A stretch of DNA of 64,000 bases, from NCBI RefSeq assembly GCF_001942255.1, contig NZ_MKKC01000044.1, forward strand, positions 58,971-122,970, in the 5' to 3' direction. This stretch comes from Nocardiopsis sp. CNR-923 (GTDB lineage Bacteria; Actinomycetota; Actinomycetes; Streptosporangiales; Streptosporangiaceae). Below are positions 50,363-61,189 of the stretch, in pieces; position 1 is the stretch's first letter, and each line of letters opens with the position of its first letter. Under the pieces are notes generated by a model that worked only from the letters and a program-made list of their open reading frames with translations, did no database searches and was not told the origin of the DNA. A program made the translations under genes and the position numbers.

Positions 50363-50497
50363 CGTCGTGCGGGTCGGTGGCACCCGCCGTCCACAGGCTC
50401 GCGATCGGCCCTTGTGAGGCTTCCCGCCAGCGAGAAGAATCGTGGGCACGGCGCCCCGTCCGGGTCGCCGAGGCAACGTCGAACACGGGGGGCGCAG

Positions 50498-51166
50498 GTG
50501 TCGGAGCACGGGGGGACGCGGGAACTGCTGCGCGGGTTGACGGTGTTCGCGGGCCCGCTCGCGGAGTTCGATCCGACGACCGCTCCGGAGGATCCCGCGC
50601 GATTGTTCCGGGACTGGTTCGCCGAGGCGGTCGAGGCCGGTGTCCGGGAACCGCACGCGATGACGGTGGCCACGGTGAACCAGCACGGGGAGCCGTCCTC
50701 CCGGGTGGTCATCATGAAGGACTTCACGCCCGAAGGATGGTGGTTCGCCACCACGACGGGCTCACGCAAGGGGCGGGACCTGGCCGGGAACGCCGCCGTC
50801 GCGCTGTCGTTCTACTGGGGCGAGCAGGGGCGCCAGGTCCGGGTGGGCGGGTTCGCGGAGTTGGCGAGCCCGGAGCAGTGCGCCGCCGACTACCTGGCCA
50901 GACCGCTGGAGTCGCGGGTGGCCGGTCTGCACGGGAGACAGAGCGAGCCGTTGGCCGAGCTGGCGCAGATCCACCGCACGGCCGACGAGAGCCGCGCGCG
51001 GTTGGCGGCGGATCCGGAACTGGTCCCGCCGGACTGGGGGCTGTACCGGGTGACGGCGACGGAGGTCGAGTTCTGGCAGGCCGACCGGGACCGGCGGCAC
51101 ACCCGCCTGCGCTACACCAGGCCCGCCGCGAAGGCTCAGTGGAACCGTGAACTGTTGTGGCCCTGA
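50498..51166 (+). CDS. pdxH: Pyridoxamine 5'-phosphate oxidase
   Basis: A 222-residue FMN enzyme that oxidises pyridoxamine or pyridoxine phosphate to pyridoxal phosphate. Motifs are AMTVATVNQHGEPSSRVVIMKDF for FMN phosphate binding, TTGSRKGRDLAGNAAVALSFYW, QVRVGGFAEL, and the C-terminal WQADRDRRHTRLRYTR with WNRELLWP, which closes the active site. GTG 50498 gives MSEHGG and has a G-rich ribosome site; an upstream in-frame region to 50414 looks non-coding. PLP is needed by the cluster's PLP enzymes, though pdxH is a general gene. Confidence 0.9.
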   Translation: MSEHGGTRELLRGLTVFAGPLAEFDPTTAPEDPARLFRDWFAEAVEAGVREPHAMTVATVNQHGEPSSRVVIMKDFTPEGWWFATTTGSRKGRDLAGNAAVALSFYWGEQGRQVRVGGFAELASPEQCAADYLARPLESRVAGLHGRQSEPLAELAQIHRTADESRARLAADPELVPPDWGLYRVTATEVEFWQADRDRRHTRLRYTRPAAKAQWNRELLWP

Positions 51167-51214
51167 GCCCGCCGTCAGTCGTGGCAGCGACCCGGACGGT
51201 GGGCCGGTCGCGAG

Positions 51215-51295
51215 TGGCTCCGCGCGGGGAGCACGGCCCGCTCCTGCCGATGGTGTTCGAGTGCGTGTGCGCATGGCTCCGCGCGGGGAGCACGG
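51215..51295. repeat. Two copies of a 22-bp hairpin repeat, 59-bp period
   Basis: Identical 22-base units start at 51215 and 51274, centred on GCTCCGCGCGGGGAGC, a five-base stem with a six-base loop. They are separated by 37 bases of unrelated sequence, downstream of pdxH. Read on the other strand they begin CCGTGCTCCCCGCGC, which recalls actinomycete type I-E CRISPR repeats. Paired terminator hairpins are the simpler reading. Confidence 0.6.
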
Positions 51296-51391
51296 AGGCC
51301 ATCACAAAACCGAACCCGATTCGGGTCCGGGTGGGCGCACGGGTTAGGATGCCGCCACTCCCACCGCTGACCCACGGACGGAAAGGCGACG

Positions 51392-53023
51392 ATGCCCGCC
51401 ACACACGAGGTGTTCAACCAGGCCATCCCGCTCGGCGACTACGCGGCCGCGGAGGACCCGGCGCTCCTGGAGGGGCTGCGGCGCGAAGGCGCCGGGTGGG
51501 CCGAGTCCGAGGTGCGCGAGGTCGGCGACGCCGCCGGGACCGAACGGGTCCGCGCCTGGGGCGAGTCGGCCAACACCTACCCGCCCGTCCTGCGCACCCA
51601 CGACCGGTACGGCCACCGCGTGGACGAGGTCGACTACCAGCCCGCCTACCACGTGCTCATGGAGCAGGCGGTCCACCACGGCCTCCACGCGGCCCCGTGG
51701 GCCGACGACCGCGAGGGCGCGCACGTGGCGCGCGCCGCCAAGTTCTTCCTCTGGTCTCAGCCGGAGAGCGGTCACGGCTGCCCGATCTCGATGACCTACG
51801 CGGTCGTCCCGGCGCTGCGCCACGCCCCCGAACTGGCCGCGCGGTACGAACCCCTGCTCACCTCGCGGACCTACGACTTCGGCCTGCGCCCGCCCCTGAC
51901 CAAGCGGGGCCTGGTCGCGGGCATGTCGATGACCGAGAAGCAGGGCGGGTCGGACGTGCGGGCCAACACCACGCGCGCCGTGCCCACCACCGGGGACCAT
52001 CACCTGCTGACCGGGCACAAGTGGTTCACGTCGGCGCCCATGAGCGACTTCTTCCTCACCCTGGCCCAGTCGCCCGAGGGACTGAGCTGCTTCCTCGTCC
52101 CCCGTGTGCTGCCCGACGGGACCCGCAACGCGCTGCACGTCCAGCGGCTCAAGGACAAGCTGGGCAACCGGTCCAACGCGTCGGCGGAGCTGGAGTACGA
52201 CGGCGCGGTCGCGCACCTGGTCGGAGAGCCGGGCCGAGGCGTGCGCACCATCATCGACATGGTCAACAGCACCCGCCTCGACTGCGTCATCGGGTCGGCC
52301 GCCGGGATGCGCGCCGCCGTGGTGCACGCCCTCCACCACGCCGAGCACCGCTCGGCCTTCGGCGAGCGCTTGGTGGAGCAGCCGCTCATGCGCAACGTCC
52401 TGGCCGATCTGGCGCTGGAGTCCGAGGCGGCCACCACGCTGATGACCCGCCTCGCCGGAGCGGTGGACCGGTCGGTGCGCGGGGACGAGGCGGAGACCGC
52501 CTTCCGCCGCCTGGGCGTGGCCGTGGGCAAGTTCTGGGTGACCAAGCGGCAGCCCCCGCACGCGGCCGAGGCACTGGAGTGCCTGGGCGGCAACGGCTAC
52601 GTCGAGGAGTCGGGGATGCCCCGGCTGTTCCGGGACTCCCCGCTCAACTCCATCTGGGAGGGGTCGGGGAACGTGGCCGCGCTGGACGTCCTGCGCGCGA
52701 TGGGCCGCGGCCCCGAGTCGGTGGAGGCCGTGCTCGCCGAGCTCCGCGCCGCCGCGGGCGCCGACGCCTACTTCGACGCCGCCCTCAAGCGGCTGGAGCA
52801 GGCCCTGTCCGACACGGAAGGGGCGGAGTACCGCGCTCGGTCGGTGGTGGAGCTGATGGCGCTCACCCTGCAGGCCTCGCTGCTGCTGCGGCACGCGCCG
52901 ACCCCGGTCGCCGAGGCCTTCACCGCCAGCCGTCTGGGCGGTGAGTGGGGCCGCGTCTTCGGCACGCTGCCGGACTGGGTGGACACCGAGGCGATCCTTG
53001 AGCGGGCCCGTCCCCGGAAGTAG
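51392..53023 (+). CDS. aidB: AidB-like acyl-CoA dehydrogenase
   Basis: A 543-residue acyl-CoA dehydrogenase of the AidB group. GMSMTEKQGGSDVRANTTRA and LTGHKWFTSAPMSDFFLTLAQ bind FAD and mark AidB proteins. RLKDKLGNRSNASAELEYDGA, RLDCVIGSAAGMRAAVVHALHHAEHRSAFG and EALECLGGNGYVEESGMPRLFRDSPLNSIWEGSGNV complete the fold. AidB protects DNA from alkylation in E. coli or acts as a minor isovaleryl-CoA dehydrogenase; the natural substrate is unclear. The ATG follows AAAGGCG. It is a single-gene unit ending at a strong hairpin. Confidence 0.9.
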   Translation: MPATHEVFNQAIPLGDYAAAEDPALLEGLRREGAGWAESEVREVGDAAGTERVRAWGESANTYPPVLRTHDRYGHRVDEVDYQPAYHVLMEQAVHHGLHAAPWADDREGAHVARAAKFFLWSQPESGHGCPISMTYAVVPALRHAPELAARYEPLLTSRTYDFGLRPPLTKRGLVAGMSMTEKQGGSDVRANTTRAVPTTGDHHLLTGHKWFTSAPMSDFFLTLAQSPEGLSCFLVPRVLPDGTRNALHVQRLKDKLGNRSNASAELEYDGAVAHLVGEPGRGVRTIIDMVNSTRLDCVIGSAAGMRAAVVHALHHAEHRSAFGERLVEQPLMRNVLADLALESEAATTLMTRLAGAVDRSVRGDEAETAFRRLGVAVGKFWVTKRQPPHAAEALECLGGNGYVEESGMPRLFRDSPLNSIWEGSGNVAALDVLRAMGRGPESVEAVLAELRAAAGADAYFDAALKRLEQALSDTEGAEYRARSVVELMALTLQASLLLRHAPTPVAEAFTASRLGGEWGRVFGTLPDWVDTEAILERARPRK

Positions 53024-53027
53024 TCCC

Positions 53028-53059
53028 GGCGGTCGGGCAGGGTTCCCTCCCCGACCGCC
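53028..53059 (+). terminator. Hairpin terminator after aidB
   Basis: GGCGGTCGGG pairs with CCCGACCGCC around a 12-base loop, four bases after the aidB stop. Confidence 0.7.
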
Positions 53060-53267
53060 CGGCTCTGACCAGACCACGCTGATAATTCCTACGAAAAGCC
53101 ACAAATCGAGACAGGGCGCGAATGATCATCGCCCCTGACCGGCATAATTCGGCGGCCGTGGCGGAAGGAAGAAGGCGAACGCGACCGCTCGCTTTCGAGC
53201 CGTGGTGGGACGCAGTGCCCCCGAACCGGCTGGCGAAGGCCCCGACACCAAGAGACTGACGACGCCA

Positions 53268-55421
<2,154 letters not shown>

Positions 55422-55582
55422 CCGGAGCCGGTCGACCGTGTGACGAAGCCGTCCTGGCGCGAACGCCTCGGCCGGCCCACCCAGACCGGACGGCGGAGGG
55501 CTGCCAGCGGTTCAGGGCCCGGCGGCCGACACCGTGACCGGTCCGCCGGGCCTCGGACCCGCAACGCCTACCCTTGTTGACC

Positions 55583-56383
55583 ATGCCGTCGAAGACCCCG
55601 AACACCGCCTCCTCCGGTCCCGGACCGTTCCGTCAGCTCCTGCCCGCACCGGACGCGGACGTCGACCTGGCCACCGCGTACGCCTACCCTGACGGTCTGG
55701 ACCGTCCGTTCGTCCGCGCCAACATGGTCTCCAGCGTGGACGGAGGCGCCGTCGGTCCCTCCGGGCGCAGCCGCGACCTGTCCTCCGCCCCGGACCGCAG
55801 GGTGATGGGCGTCCTGCGCGGCCTGTGCGACGTGGTGCTGGTGGGCGCGGCGACCGCCCGGATCGAGGGGTACGCGCCCGTTCGACCGCGCGAGGTCTGG
55901 GAGCCGCTGCGGCACGGGCGGCCAGCAACCCCGCCTATCGCGGTCGTCTCCCGCACCCTCGACATCCCCGAGGCGCTGCTGAGCTCGGCGCCCGAGACCG
56001 CACGGACCATCGTGTTCACCACGGCCTCCGCGCCCAGGGAGCGCCGCGAGCGCGTCCGCGCGTGCGCCGACCTCGTGGTGGTCGACGGTCAGTCCGTGGG
56101 GCCCGAGCACGTCGTGAACGCCCTCGGCGAACGGGGGTTGTGCCGGGTGCTGACCGAGGGCGGTCCGCATCTGCTGGCGGAGTTCGTCGGGGCCGGGCTG
56201 CTGGACGAGCTGTGCCTCACCGTCAGTCCGCGCGTGTTGGGGTCGGGCGCGCCGCGCGTGGTGGCCGGGGGTCCGGGGACTCCGGGCGCACCGACGCGTG
56301 CCTCCGTGCGGAACACACCCGTGCGCATGGCGCACCTTCTGGAGTCTGAGGAGAACCTCTTCGCGCGTTACGTTCGAGAATAG
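55583..56383 (+). CDS. RibD C-terminal-like pyrimidine reductase family protein
   Basis: About 266 residues of the dihydrofolate reductase-like RibD C-terminal fold. RPFVRANMVSSVDGGAVGPSGRSRDLSS is the NADPH/substrate block, DVVLVGAATARIEGYAPVRP follows, and VLTEGGPHLLAEFVGAGLLDELCLTVSPRVLGSG is the C-terminal signature. Relatives reduce a ribosylamino-pyrimidine in riboflavin synthesis, but stand-alone copies often have other or unknown substrates. No deaminase domain is present. TACCCT 8 bases before the ATG fits a leaderless promoter. Confidence 0.87.
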   Translation: MPSKTPNTASSGPGPFRQLLPAPDADVDLATAYAYPDGLDRPFVRANMVSSVDGGAVGPSGRSRDLSSAPDRRVMGVLRGLCDVVLVGAATARIEGYAPVRPREVWEPLRHGRPATPPIAVVSRTLDIPEALLSSAPETARTIVFTTASAPRERRERVRACADLVVVDGQSVGPEHVVNALGERGLCRVLTEGGPHLLAEFVGAGLLDELCLTVSPRVLGSGAPRVVAGGPGTPGAPTRASVRNTPVRMAHLLESEENLFARYVRE

Positions 56384-56546
56384 GGAGGTCTTTGGGGGAG
56401 ACCCGTATCCGGTTGGTTTCGGCTGCCCCACAACCACGCATGAATCTCCCCGCAACCGGACATACCCGATGTGTGCCATCCACTGGAAACACCCCCATTG
56501 GACACACCGCGACGGGGCTTACCGGCTTGGCCCCCCGGGTGAGAGG

Positions 56547-57335
56547 ATGAACGTAGTGCCGACGTCCGACAACGGGTCCCCTCCGGTCTACCGGGAGATA
56601 GCCGAGGAGCTACGCGGCCAGATCCGCTCCGGGCGGTACGCCGACGGCGACCGCCTTCCCGGGGAGAACACCCTGATGGAGCGCCATGGCGTCGCACGGG
56701 CCACGGCACGCCAGGCGCTCTCCGTGCTCATCAACGAGGGCCTGGCCGTGGCGGTGCGCGGCTCGGGCATCTACGTCCGGCTCTTCCGGCCCGTCCGGCG
56801 GCACGGCGCTCGCCGCCTGTCCAAGGAGCTGTGGGGCAGCGGAAGGGCGATCTGGCAGACCGACAGCCAGGACCGCGGCTACGAGGTCGACTCCCTCGAC
56901 GTCGGCGAGGCCGTGGCGCCCGAACACGTGGCCCGCGCGTTGGAACTGCCCGACGGGTCCCGGGTGCTCCGCCGCTCCCGCCGTTACCTGGTGGACGGCA
57001 GGCCCGTCCAGAGCGCCGTCTCGCACCTGCCGCTGGCCGTCCTGGAGGCTCTGGGCGACTCCCCCGCGGCTCGCCGCGTGCGCGAGCACGACACCGGCCC
57101 CGGCGGGATCTACGCGCGGCTGGCCGACCTTGGACACGCTCCCGCGCACTTCACGGAGGAGATCCGGGTCCGTATGCCCACCCCCGAGGAACGGTCCGAC
57201 CTGGAACTCAGCGCCGGCACGCCCGTGCTGGAGGTGGCCCGCACGGCGCTGACCGGTGAGCACCGCCCAGTCGAGTTCAACGAGATCACCATGGACGGGT
57301 CGGCCTACGTTCTCCAGTACGACTTCGACGCCTGA
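56547..57335 (+). CDS. GntR/HutC-family regulator with UTRA domain
   Basis: About 262 residues. The winged helix at the N terminus has PPVYREIAEELRGQIRSGRYADGDRLPGENTLMERHGVARATARQALSVLINEGLAVAVRGSGIYV. The UTRA ligand domain follows, with VLRRSRRYLVDGRPVQSAVSHLPL, HFTEEIRVRMPTPEERSDLEL, and VLEVARTALTGEHRPVEFNEITMDGS. Such proteins repress genes for sugar, amino acid or antibiotic metabolism until a ligand binds. No obvious target operon adjoins it. GAGAGG touches ATG 56547, so GTG 56556 (9-base spacing) may be the true start. A hairpin at 57394 ends the gene. Confidence 0.88.
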   Translation: MNVVPTSDNGSPPVYREIAEELRGQIRSGRYADGDRLPGENTLMERHGVARATARQALSVLINEGLAVAVRGSGIYVRLFRPVRRHGARRLSKELWGSGRAIWQTDSQDRGYEVDSLDVGEAVAPEHVARALELPDGSRVLRRSRRYLVDGRPVQSAVSHLPLAVLEALGDSPAARRVREHDTGPGGIYARLADLGHAPAHFTEEIRVRMPTPEERSDLELSAGTPVLEVARTALTGEHRPVEFNEITMDGSAYVLQYDFDA

Positions 57336-57393
57336 GCCGCGCGTCCCCGCCCCGCCCAGATCCCCGGAGATCCCCCGAGACCGATCCCCACGC

Positions 57394-57417
57394 GAGGGGC
57401 CGCGTGCGCGGCCCCTC
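57394..57417. terminator. Bidirectional hairpin terminator
   Basis: GAGGGGCCGCG pairs exactly with CGCGGCCCCTC around a TG loop. It lies between the convergent GntR and small membrane-protein genes, 7 bases from the latter's stop. Confidence 0.75.
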
Positions 57418-57423
57418 CGACTC

Positions 57424-57855
57424 TCAGTGACCACTTCGTCTGGAGGCGAACACCAGATACGTCAGGACCAGCAACACCAGCCCCACGGCGACCGCACCGG
57501 CGGCGGCGAAGGGCAGACTGCCCGCCGCCGTCATCGCCCACCGGGCGATGCCGAGACCGAGGACGAGCGCGACGGCCAACGCGCACGCCGCCACGACCGC
57601 GACGAAGGCGAGCAGCTTCCCGTCGTCCCACGGCTCTGGTCTGGCGGCGTCGATCCGCGCCGCGGCGACGCGCGCGCTGAGGACCGTCGCCCAGCGCAGT
57701 TCCCGACCCGCGGCTGCCGCGGACGCGGCGACCGATCCGGACCGGGCCCTCACGCCCGCCGTGACCTGATCCAGCCACCACAGTCCGTATCTGATTCTCC
57801 CCACGCGCAGTGGTCGCCTGCCGACTCCGAGTGCCTGCTGTGCCGTAACTGCCAT
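57424..57855 (-). CDS. Small membrane protein of unknown function
   Basis: A 143-residue protein. An N-terminal basic region (RRPLRVGRIRYGLWWLDQVTAGVRARSG) and an Ala/Arg-rich helix precede two membrane segments: LLAFVAVVAACALAVALVLGLGIA and LPFAAAGAVAVGLVLLVLTYLVF. It ends in ASRRSGH. No family was recognised. The membrane pattern and a bracketing terminator support it as a gene. Its start is uncertain. It is divergent from msrB. Confidence 0.6.
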   Translation of the reverse strand: MAVTAQQALGVGRRPLRVGRIRYGLWWLDQVTAGVRARSGSVAASAAAAGRELRWATVLSARVAAARIDAARPEPWDDGKLLAFVAVVAACALAVALVLGLGIARWAMTAAGSLPFAAAGAVAVGLVLLVLTYLVFASRRSGH

Positions 57856-58053
57856 CTCACCTGCCCCGGCGCACCTCGACCACTGACCCTGGTTGAGGCC
57901 TACCCCCGGCTTTGGCGACCGAACGTGAACCGAGAGGAGGTTAGGTGTATATAACTCTTAGGTGGGATTTGCCCTCTTGCAGACAGCGATTAGCGTTCCT
58001 TCCGAAACGCGGTCGAGGCGGCATCGGAGCCCGATTAGCGGTAGCGTCGTCAC

Positions 58054-58500
58054 ATGGCTGACGCAGCGGAACAGGGCACCAACGGCGGGTCCCCGAGGAT
58101 CCCCCAGACCGACGCGGAGTGGCGCGAACGGCTCGACGCCCAGGAGTACGCCGTACTCCGTCAGGCGGGCACGGAACGCCCGTGGAGCGGAGCCTACGTC
58201 GGCACCAGGACCACCGGCGTCTACCGGTGCCGGGGGTGCGAGTCCGAACTGTTCCGCTCCGACGAGAAATTCGACTCGCACTGCGGCTGGCCCAGCTTCC
58301 ACGACCCGGCCGGCTCCGACGCCGTCACCCTGCACGAGGACGCCTCCCTCGGCATGGTGCGGACCGAGGTGAGATGCGCGACCTGCCGCTCGCACCTGGG
58401 CCACGTCTTCCACGGTGAGGGGTACGACAACCCCACCGACGCCCGGTACTGCATCAACTCCGTCGCTCTGACCCTGAAGCCCACCGACCCGACGCAGTAG
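58054..58500 (+). CDS. msrB: Peptide-methionine (R)-S-oxide reductase
   Basis: A 148-residue MsrB. Two zinc-binding pairs are seen, YRCRGCESELF and VRCATCRSHLGHVF, and the catalytic cysteine lies in DARYCINSVALTL. FDSHCGWPSFHDP is the conserved substrate block. It repairs methionine-R-sulfoxide in oxidised proteins in the cytoplasm. TAGCGT 7 bases before the ATG could be a -10 element of a leaderless transcript. The region just upstream also holds GGAGGT and a TATATAA stretch (about 57938-57953) of unclear role. Confidence 0.93.
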   Translation: MADAAEQGTNGGSPRIPQTDAEWRERLDAQEYAVLRQAGTERPWSGAYVGTRTTGVYRCRGCESELFRSDEKFDSHCGWPSFHDPAGSDAVTLHEDASLGMVRTEVRCATCRSHLGHVFHGEGYDNPTDARYCINSVALTLKPTDPTQ

Positions 58501-58753
58501 GTTGGCGTACCATCCTGGTTCCGGACGCACGCGGGAGTACCCTCCTGAGCCAACGGCGGGGCGACACCCACACCCCGTCAGCGCCGGATCGGGGATAATC
58601 GCCTCCAGCGCACCGACGGTCGGCTCCGTCCACCCGCGGGGCGCCGCGCGAAGGAGACCCACCCGGTCTCGGCGCACGCGCCCCGAACCGCCCGGCAGCC
58701 TCGCGGCGGATTCCGGGGCGCGAGAACCGACCGACCCGTGACGAAAGCGCTCG

Positions 58754-59421
58754 ATGACCGACGACTCACCTTCCACGACCGCCTCCCCCCGCCCCCCGGC
58801 CCGGCCGCGCTTCGGCATGGCGCAGGGGTCGGCGCCCTGGCTGCTTCCCGCCCTCGGCGCGGCGGGCGCGCCGCACTGGCGGCCCGGGGGTCCCGCCGAC
58901 GCGCGGCGGCCGCCGCTTCGGTGATCGCCCTCGCCGCGGGCATGACGTGGTTCTTCCGCGACCCCGAGCGAGGCCCGGCCACCGGGCGCGTGATCTCCGC
59001 GGCAGACGGCGTCGTCCAGAGCATCGACCCCCAGTCCGACGGCCGGACGCGGGTGGCGGTGTTCATGAACCCCCTGAACGTGCACGTCAACCGTGCACCC
59101 CTCTCCGGAGTGGTCACCCGGGTCGAGCACCGCCCCGGGGGTTTCCGCCCCGCCTTCGACAAGGACAGCGAGCGTAATGAGCGCGTCATCTGGACCCTTG
59201 AAACCGAGATCGGTGAGGTCACGGTCGTTCAAATCGCCGGCGCGATGGTCCGGCGTATCGTCCCGTATCTCGCTGCGGGGCAGAAGGTCGAGCAAGGCGA
59301 GAGGATCGGTCTCATCCGGTTCGGGTCGCGGGTCGACGTCTACCTTCCGTCCGGGGTCGCCCCGGCGGTGGAGGTCGGCCAGAAGGTCCGTGCCGGAGAA
59401 ACCCGTCTTGACGCCGACTGA
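58754..59421 (+). CDS. psd: Phosphatidylserine decarboxylase (frameshifted N terminus)
   Basis: About 222 residues of the short actinobacterial Psd type. The N terminus from ATG 58754 (MTDDSPSTTASPRPPARPRFGMAQGSAPWLLPALG) is in another frame; a break near 58870-58915 joins it to AAASVIALAAGMTWFFRDPERGPATGRVISAADGVVQSI. Then come FMNPLNVHVNRAPLSG and the self-cleavage site LIRFGSRVDVYLP, where the serine becomes the pyruvoyl group. It converts phosphatidylserine to phosphatidylethanolamine at the membrane. It overlaps pssA, the preceding step, so both act as one unit. Confidence 0.9.
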
Positions 59422-60199
59422 GCGAGCGGTCCTGGAGCCCGACGGCGCGGCGCTGACCGACGCCCCTCGGCTCCGGCTGGGCGTGGCCGACTACCTGACG
59501 CTGGGCAACGCCCTGTGCGGGTTCCTCGCGGTGTGGGCGCTGACCGCCGCGCAGTCGGCGCACGCCGCCTCGGGTGCGGGCGGGCCGCTGCCCAAGGCCG
59601 CCATGGCCACGGTGGTCGGGCTGATGCTGGTGGCCGCCGCGCTGGACGTCCTCGACGGACGGGTCGCGCGCAGGCTCGGCGGCAGCGGCCTGGGGGCGGA
59701 ACTGGACAACCTCGCGGACGTGATCAGCTTCGGCTTCGCCCCGGCGTTCTTCTTCGTGGTGTGGGGCGTGTCCTCCGGCGGTCCCACCGTGCTGCCGGTG
59801 GTCGCCGGGGGCGCCGTCCTGCTGGCGGTCATCGTGCGACTGGCGCGCTTCTCCTGCCAGGCGCCGGGAGCCACCTACTTCACCGGGCTGCCCTGCCCGT
59901 TCGGCGCGATGGCGGTGGTGACCGTGGTCCTCATGGACCCGCCGCTGTACGCGGGCGTCTGCGCCGTGCTGCTCATCTCCTGGTTGATGGTGAGCCGGAT
60001 GGAGTACCCCAAGCCGCGCGGGCGCAAGATCTACGCGGTGCTGGGCTCCCTGGCGACCGGGGTGGCCCTCATGACCGCCTGGGGGGTCGGGCTGCCCGCC
60101 GGAGACGCGCTCATCTACCTCATGAGCGCGGTGGTCCTGGGCTTCATCGTCACGATCCCCTTCTACGTCCTGGCGAAGCGCAGGTCGGCGGGGCGCTGA
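59390..60199 (+). CDS. pssA: CDP-diacylglycerol-serine O-phosphatidyltransferase
   Basis: About 269 residues with roughly eight membrane segments. The CDP-alcohol transferase motif is complete: DGRVARRLGGSGLGAELDNLAD, fitting DGx2ARx8Gx3Dx3D. It makes phosphatidylserine from CDP-diacylglycerol and serine, feeding Psd. GTG 59390 has AGAAGG upstream and overlaps psd by 32 bases, so translation is coupled; TTG 59408 is an alternative. Two strong hairpins follow the stop. Confidence 0.9.
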   Translation: MPEKPVLTPTERAVLEPDGAALTDAPRLRLGVADYLTLGNALCGFLAVWALTAAQSAHAASGAGGPLPKAAMATVVGLMLVAAALDVLDGRVARRLGGSGLGAELDNLADVISFGFAPAFFFVVWGVSSGGPTVLPVVAGGAVLLAVIVRLARFSCQAPGATYFTGLPCPFGAMAVVTVVLMDPPLYAGVCAVLLISWLMVSRMEYPKPRGRKIYAVLGSLATGVALMTAWGVGLPAGDALIYLMSAVVLGFIVTIPFYVLAKRRSAGR

Positions 60200-60200
60200 G

Positions 60201-60266
60201 CCCGCGGCGCCGAGCCGCGGGACGACCGAACGCGACGTGCCCCGGGCGGATCCCCGCCCGGGGCAC
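60201..60266. terminator. Two tandem hairpins after pssA
   Basis: CCCGCGGC-GCCGA-GCCGCGGG (60201-60221) is followed by GTGCCCCGGGCGG-ATCC-CCGCCCGGGGCAC (60237-60266), a perfect 13-base stem. They follow the pssA stop at once. The heme genes read toward this point from the right, so they may serve both transcripts. The rest of the gap to 60478 holds nothing I recognise. Confidence 0.7.
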
Positions 60267-60478
60267 GGTCGTCTCGGCGCGGGGCCGTCCGCGCCGTCCG
60301 GACGCGCCGGGCCAAGACCGCGCCGAAGGCGTCCGGTGCGGGTGACGGTGGGTGGCGTGCGGACGCGGCCGGCCGCTCACGAGGAACGCGCGTCAGGCCC
60401 ACCGGGGATGAAGCGTCCTCGGCTCTTCGGGCACCCGAACACGGTCCCGAAGCCAAGCGGAGGACCGGAAGGCCCCGG

Positions 60479-61189
60479 CTAGGGCAGGGCGTCGACGAGC
60501 TCGGCGACGCTCCGGCGGCGACCCGTGTAGAACGGCAGCTCCTCACGGGTGTGCAGGCGGGCCCTGGCGCCGCGCAGGTGACGCATCAGGTCGACGATGC
60601 GGTGCAGCTCGTCGGCCTCGAAGGCCAGCAGCCACTCGTAGTCGTTGAGGCCGAACGAGGACACGGTGTTGGCGCGCACGTCCGGGTAGGGGGCGGCCAT
60701 GCGGCCGTGCTCGGCGAGCATCGCGCGGCGCTCGTCGTCGGGCAGCAGGTACCACTCGTAGGAGCGCACGAACGGGTAGACGCACAGGTGGTCGCGCGGC
60801 TCCTCGCCAGCGAGGAAGGCGGGCACGTGGCCGCGGTTGAACTCCGCCGGACGGTGCAGGCCCGCGACCGACCACACCGGGGTGCTGGCGCGGCCCAGGC
60901 GGGTGCGGCGGAAGGCGGTGTACATCTCCTGGACCTCCTCGGAGGTCTCGGCCACCCACCAGAACATGATGTCGGCGTCCGCGCGCAGGCCCTGCACGTC
61001 GTAGCTGCCCCGGGTGATGGTCCCGCGCTCGGCGGACTTGTCGAAGAGGGCCTGGAGTTCGTCGGCCGCCGCGGCCCGGTCGACTCCGTCGAGGCCCTCG
61101 ACCTTGAAGACCGACCACATGGTGTAGCGGATGAGCGCGTTCAGGTCGGTGCCGTCCTGGTCGACGGCGATGTTCTGCTGGCCCGTCAC
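60479..61189 (-). CDS. chdC: Coproheme decarboxylase (hydrogen peroxide-dependent heme synthase)
   Basis: About 236 residues of the chlorite-dismutase-like ChdC (HemQ) family. [15 protein letters not shown] opens the fold; [26 protein letters not shown] and [59 protein letters not shown] are actinobacterial ChdC blocks. The SYEWYLL tyrosine lies at the family's catalytic position. The last step of coproporphyrin-dependent heme synthesis oxidises coproheme to heme b. GTG 61189 overlaps the cgoX stop (GTGA), so the two are coupled. Confidence 0.92.
   Translation of the reverse strand: MTGQQNIAVDQDGTDLNALIRYTMWSVFKVEGLDGVDRAAAADELQALFDKSAERGTITRGSYDVQGLRADADIMFWWVAETSEEVQEMYTAFRRTRLGRASTPVWSVAGLHRPAEFNRGHVPAFLAGEEPRDHLCVYPFVRSYEWYLLPDDERRAMLAEHGRMAAPYPDVRANTVSSFGLNDYEWLLAFEADELHRIVDLMRHLRGARARLHTREELPFYTGRRRSVAELVDALP

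Noticed and set aside
51215..51295. A true CRISPR array
   Set aside because: Only two copies, a short repeat and no cas genes; listed as a repeat instead.
57938..58050. A short ORF from a GTG after GGAGGT upstream of msrB
   Set aside because: The spacing from GGAGGT to GTG is only three bases, the ORF overlaps the msrB start and has no recognisable pattern.
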